From the NCBI GenBank assembly GCA_033810155.1, contig JAPXKJ010000001.1, positions 1-64,000 of the forward strand: a DNA stretch of 64,000 nucleotides. The letters are read 5' to 3'. The notes under the pieces were generated by a model. It saw nothing but the letters and a program-made list of their open reading frames with translations, did not search any database and had not been told where the DNA came from. Of the stretch, positions 62,804 through 64,000 are shown piece after piece. Each line of letters opens with the position of its first letter. Positions within the stretch are counted from its first letter, which is position 1. Made by a program: the position numbers and the translations under genes. Source of the stretch: UBA3907 sp033810155 (lineage in GTDB: Bacteria > Bacillota > Sulfobacillia > Fermentithermobacillales > Fermentithermobacillaceae).

Positions 62804-63865
62804 ATGGAAGCAGAAACGACACTCAGTTATGTTCCAGACATAGACTATATTACAAAAAGACTTATAGACCTTCTGAACATACCTAGCGTAACCGGTAACA
62901 CTCATAAAGCGGTAGACTGGTTGAAAGACGAATTTGAAAGCATTGGATACAAGGCATCTAAAACGAACAAAGGTGGCCTTTTGATTCAAATACCAGGTGA
63001 GAATCTTGGAGATGAGAGGCTATTATCGGCCCACGTTGATACTTTGGGAGCTATGGTGTTCGAAGTGAAACCTAGCGGAAGACTCAAACTCTCTTTGATA
63101 GGCGGCGATTGGCACAGCATCGAGGGTGAAAGGGTATTTGTAGAGACCAGCTCAGGACAGATATACACGGGTACTGTCCTGACGACAAAAGCTGCGTCTC
63201 ACGTTTACGGTTCAGAGTCCTCTAGGATCGAGAGAAATCAGGACAATATGGAAGTAAGGCTTGATGAGAAGGTGAGATCCAAAGAAGACACTTTGGGTCT
63301 AGGCATAAAGCCAGGCGATTTCGTCTCGTTCGATCCTCGTGCAGATATTACGAGTTGCGGATTCGTAAGGTCTAGGCATTTGGATGACAAAGCTTCCTGT
63401 GCGATTTTGCTTGGCACAGCCAAGTATCTGGCTGATAACAAACTCAAACCTGTTTACACCACTTATATATTTATCACGAACTATGAAGAAGTCGGTCACG
63501 GTGCTTCCTACGGCATACCAGAAACCGTCCGAGAAATGGTGGCAGTTGATATGGGATGTGTAGGAGACGGGCTCTTGGGAAGCGAGTATACTGTTTCGAT
63601 CTGTGCAAAGGACTCATCAGGCCCTTACGATTTGGATTTGCGCAGACGCTTAGAAAGACTTTGTATTGACAACAAGATACCCTATGCCGTTGATATATTC
63701 CCATACTATGGTTCTGATGCAAGTGCTGCGCTGAGAGCAGGTGCAAATATCAGAGCCGGGTTGATAGGAACCGGGGTAGATGCATCGCACGCTCACGAAA
63801 GGACACATAAAGAGGGTATCTTGGCAACCGCGAGACTGGCTGTTGCCTATATATTGAATAAGTGA
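62804..63865 (+). CDS. M42-family aminopeptidase
   Basis: 353 residues. Binuclear metal sites in HVDTLGAMV, HLDDKASCA and ITNYEEVGHGASYG with the catalytic Glu pair, VAVDMGCVGDG and the final His in DASHAHERTHKEG. Such TET-type enzymes trim N-terminal residues from peptides in the cytoplasm. ATG at 62804 follows GAGAGGAG with 8-base spacing. Third gene of a peptide-degradation cluster with the two M14 enzymes. Confidence 0.92.
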   Translation: MEAETTLSYVPDIDYITKRLIDLLNIPSVTGNTHKAVDWLKDEFESIGYKASKTNKGGLLIQIPGENLGDERLLSAHVDTLGAMVFEVKPSGRLKLSLIGGDWHSIEGERVFVETSSGQIYTGTVLTTKAASHVYGSESSRIERNQDNMEVRLDEKVRSKEDTLGLGIKPGDFVSFDPRADITSCGFVRSRHLDDKASCAILLGTAKYLADNKLKPVYTTYIFITNYEEVGHGASYGIPETVREMVAVDMGCVGDGLLGSEYTVSICAKDSSGPYDLDLRRRLERLCIDNKIPYAVDIFPYYGSDASAALRAGANIRAGLIGTGVDASHAHERTHKEGILATARLAVAYILNK

Positions 63866-63872
63866 AAAAGGG

Positions 63873-63913
63873 AAAAAGGTGCCGCGGCCAGAAGAACCCG
63901 CGGCACCTTTTTT
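63873..63913 (+). terminator. Strong rho-independent terminator after the M42 gene
   Basis: AAAAAGGTGCCGCGG (63873-63887) pairs with the complement ending in TTTTT at 63898-63912, closing a ~10-base loop and running into six T. Clear intrinsic terminator, symmetric enough to work on both strands. Confidence 0.93.
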
Positions 63914-64000
63914 AAACGTCTGTCAGTTGCTTCATTCTGTTATTGACTTCCTCTAACCTATCGCTAAGAGCTTTCAATTCTTGCTCTGCGAGTTTCATAT
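63912..64000 (-). CDS. Partial minus-strand gene, C-terminal end, unknown
   Basis: Reading on the minus strand from the window edge, 28 codons end at TAA (complement 63912-63914): a Glu/Lys/Leu-rich stretch with LSDRLEEVNNRMKQL, which predicts a coiled coil. An ATG lies at 63996-63998 on that strand but may be internal. It converges with the M42 gene and shares its terminator. Too short to identify. Confidence 0.4.
   Translation of the reverse strand, partial: MKLAEQELKALSDRLEEVNNRMKQLTDV

Overview
The window is a stretch of a low-to-mid-GC Bacillota (Firmicutes) chromosome. The left half follows the Bacillus/Clostridia backbone closely: prkC-rsgA-rpe, rpmB facing asp23-fakA-recG, coaD, a Lon-type protease, yceD-rpmF, fapR-plsX-fabH-fakB-fabD-fabG-acpP-fabF-rnc, smc-ftsY-ylxM-ffh-rpsP-khpA-ylqD-trmD-rplS-lepB-rbgA. 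Ribosome binding sites are strong (AGGAGG-like), and TTG and GTG starts are very common. FapR, FakA/FakB, PrkC with PASTA repeats, Asp23 and YlqD all point to Bacillota. SLH domains and a Tad pilus without any visible secretin fit a single-membrane (or S-layered) cell. I cannot place it below phylum level. One run of 100 N (48513-48612) is a scaffold gap, so the sequence is probably a draft or metagenome assembly.

Layout. 1-7361: translation and cell-envelope stress genes (PASTA kinase, RsgA, Rpe, L28, Asp23, fatty-acid kinase FakA, RecG). 7458-17673: CoA and lipid block, with CoaD, a coiled-coil protein, a PDZ-less Lon-like membrane protease, YceD-L32 and then the whole FapR-controlled type II fatty-acid operon with a DegV/FakB protein inside it, ending in RNase III. 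17665-28086: an S24-like regulator divergent from smc, then the SRP/ribosome maturation operon; rimM is missing from its usual place. 28162-35735: an SLH-domain surface protein divergent from a complete Tad/Flp pilus assembly operon. 35894-46780: three paralogous amidohydrolases, rubrerythrin, an M20 hydrolase, a cysteine-cluster protein, an ABC-F ATPase and a chemoreceptor. 46952-52188: HAD hydrolase, a CDF transporter cut by the gap, a polysaccharide deacetylase, and an ArsR/P1B-ATPase metal-efflux operon with a clear operator. 52266-63865: serine hydrolase, Na/Pi cotransporter, UppP, FtsK/SpoIIIE, CobO, two tandem M14 carboxypeptidases and an M42 aminopeptidase.

How the parts fit. FakA, FakB and PlsX together make the route that brings exogenous fatty acids into phospholipid synthesis, while FapR senses malonyl-CoA and controls de novo synthesis. 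The many intracellular peptidases and amidohydrolases (M14 x2, M42, M20, three COG1228-like enzymes) suggest that the organism lives largely on peptides or amino-acid derivatives; this is inference. The non-coding material most worth a second look is a set of structured leaders (Tad operon, first amidohydrolase, chemoreceptor), a palindrome at the fapR promoter, repeats upstream of smc, and long perfect hairpins without T-tracts at gene ends. No rRNA, tRNA, CRISPR array, insertion sequence or prophage was recognised, and no gene-free stretch exceeds about 260 bases.
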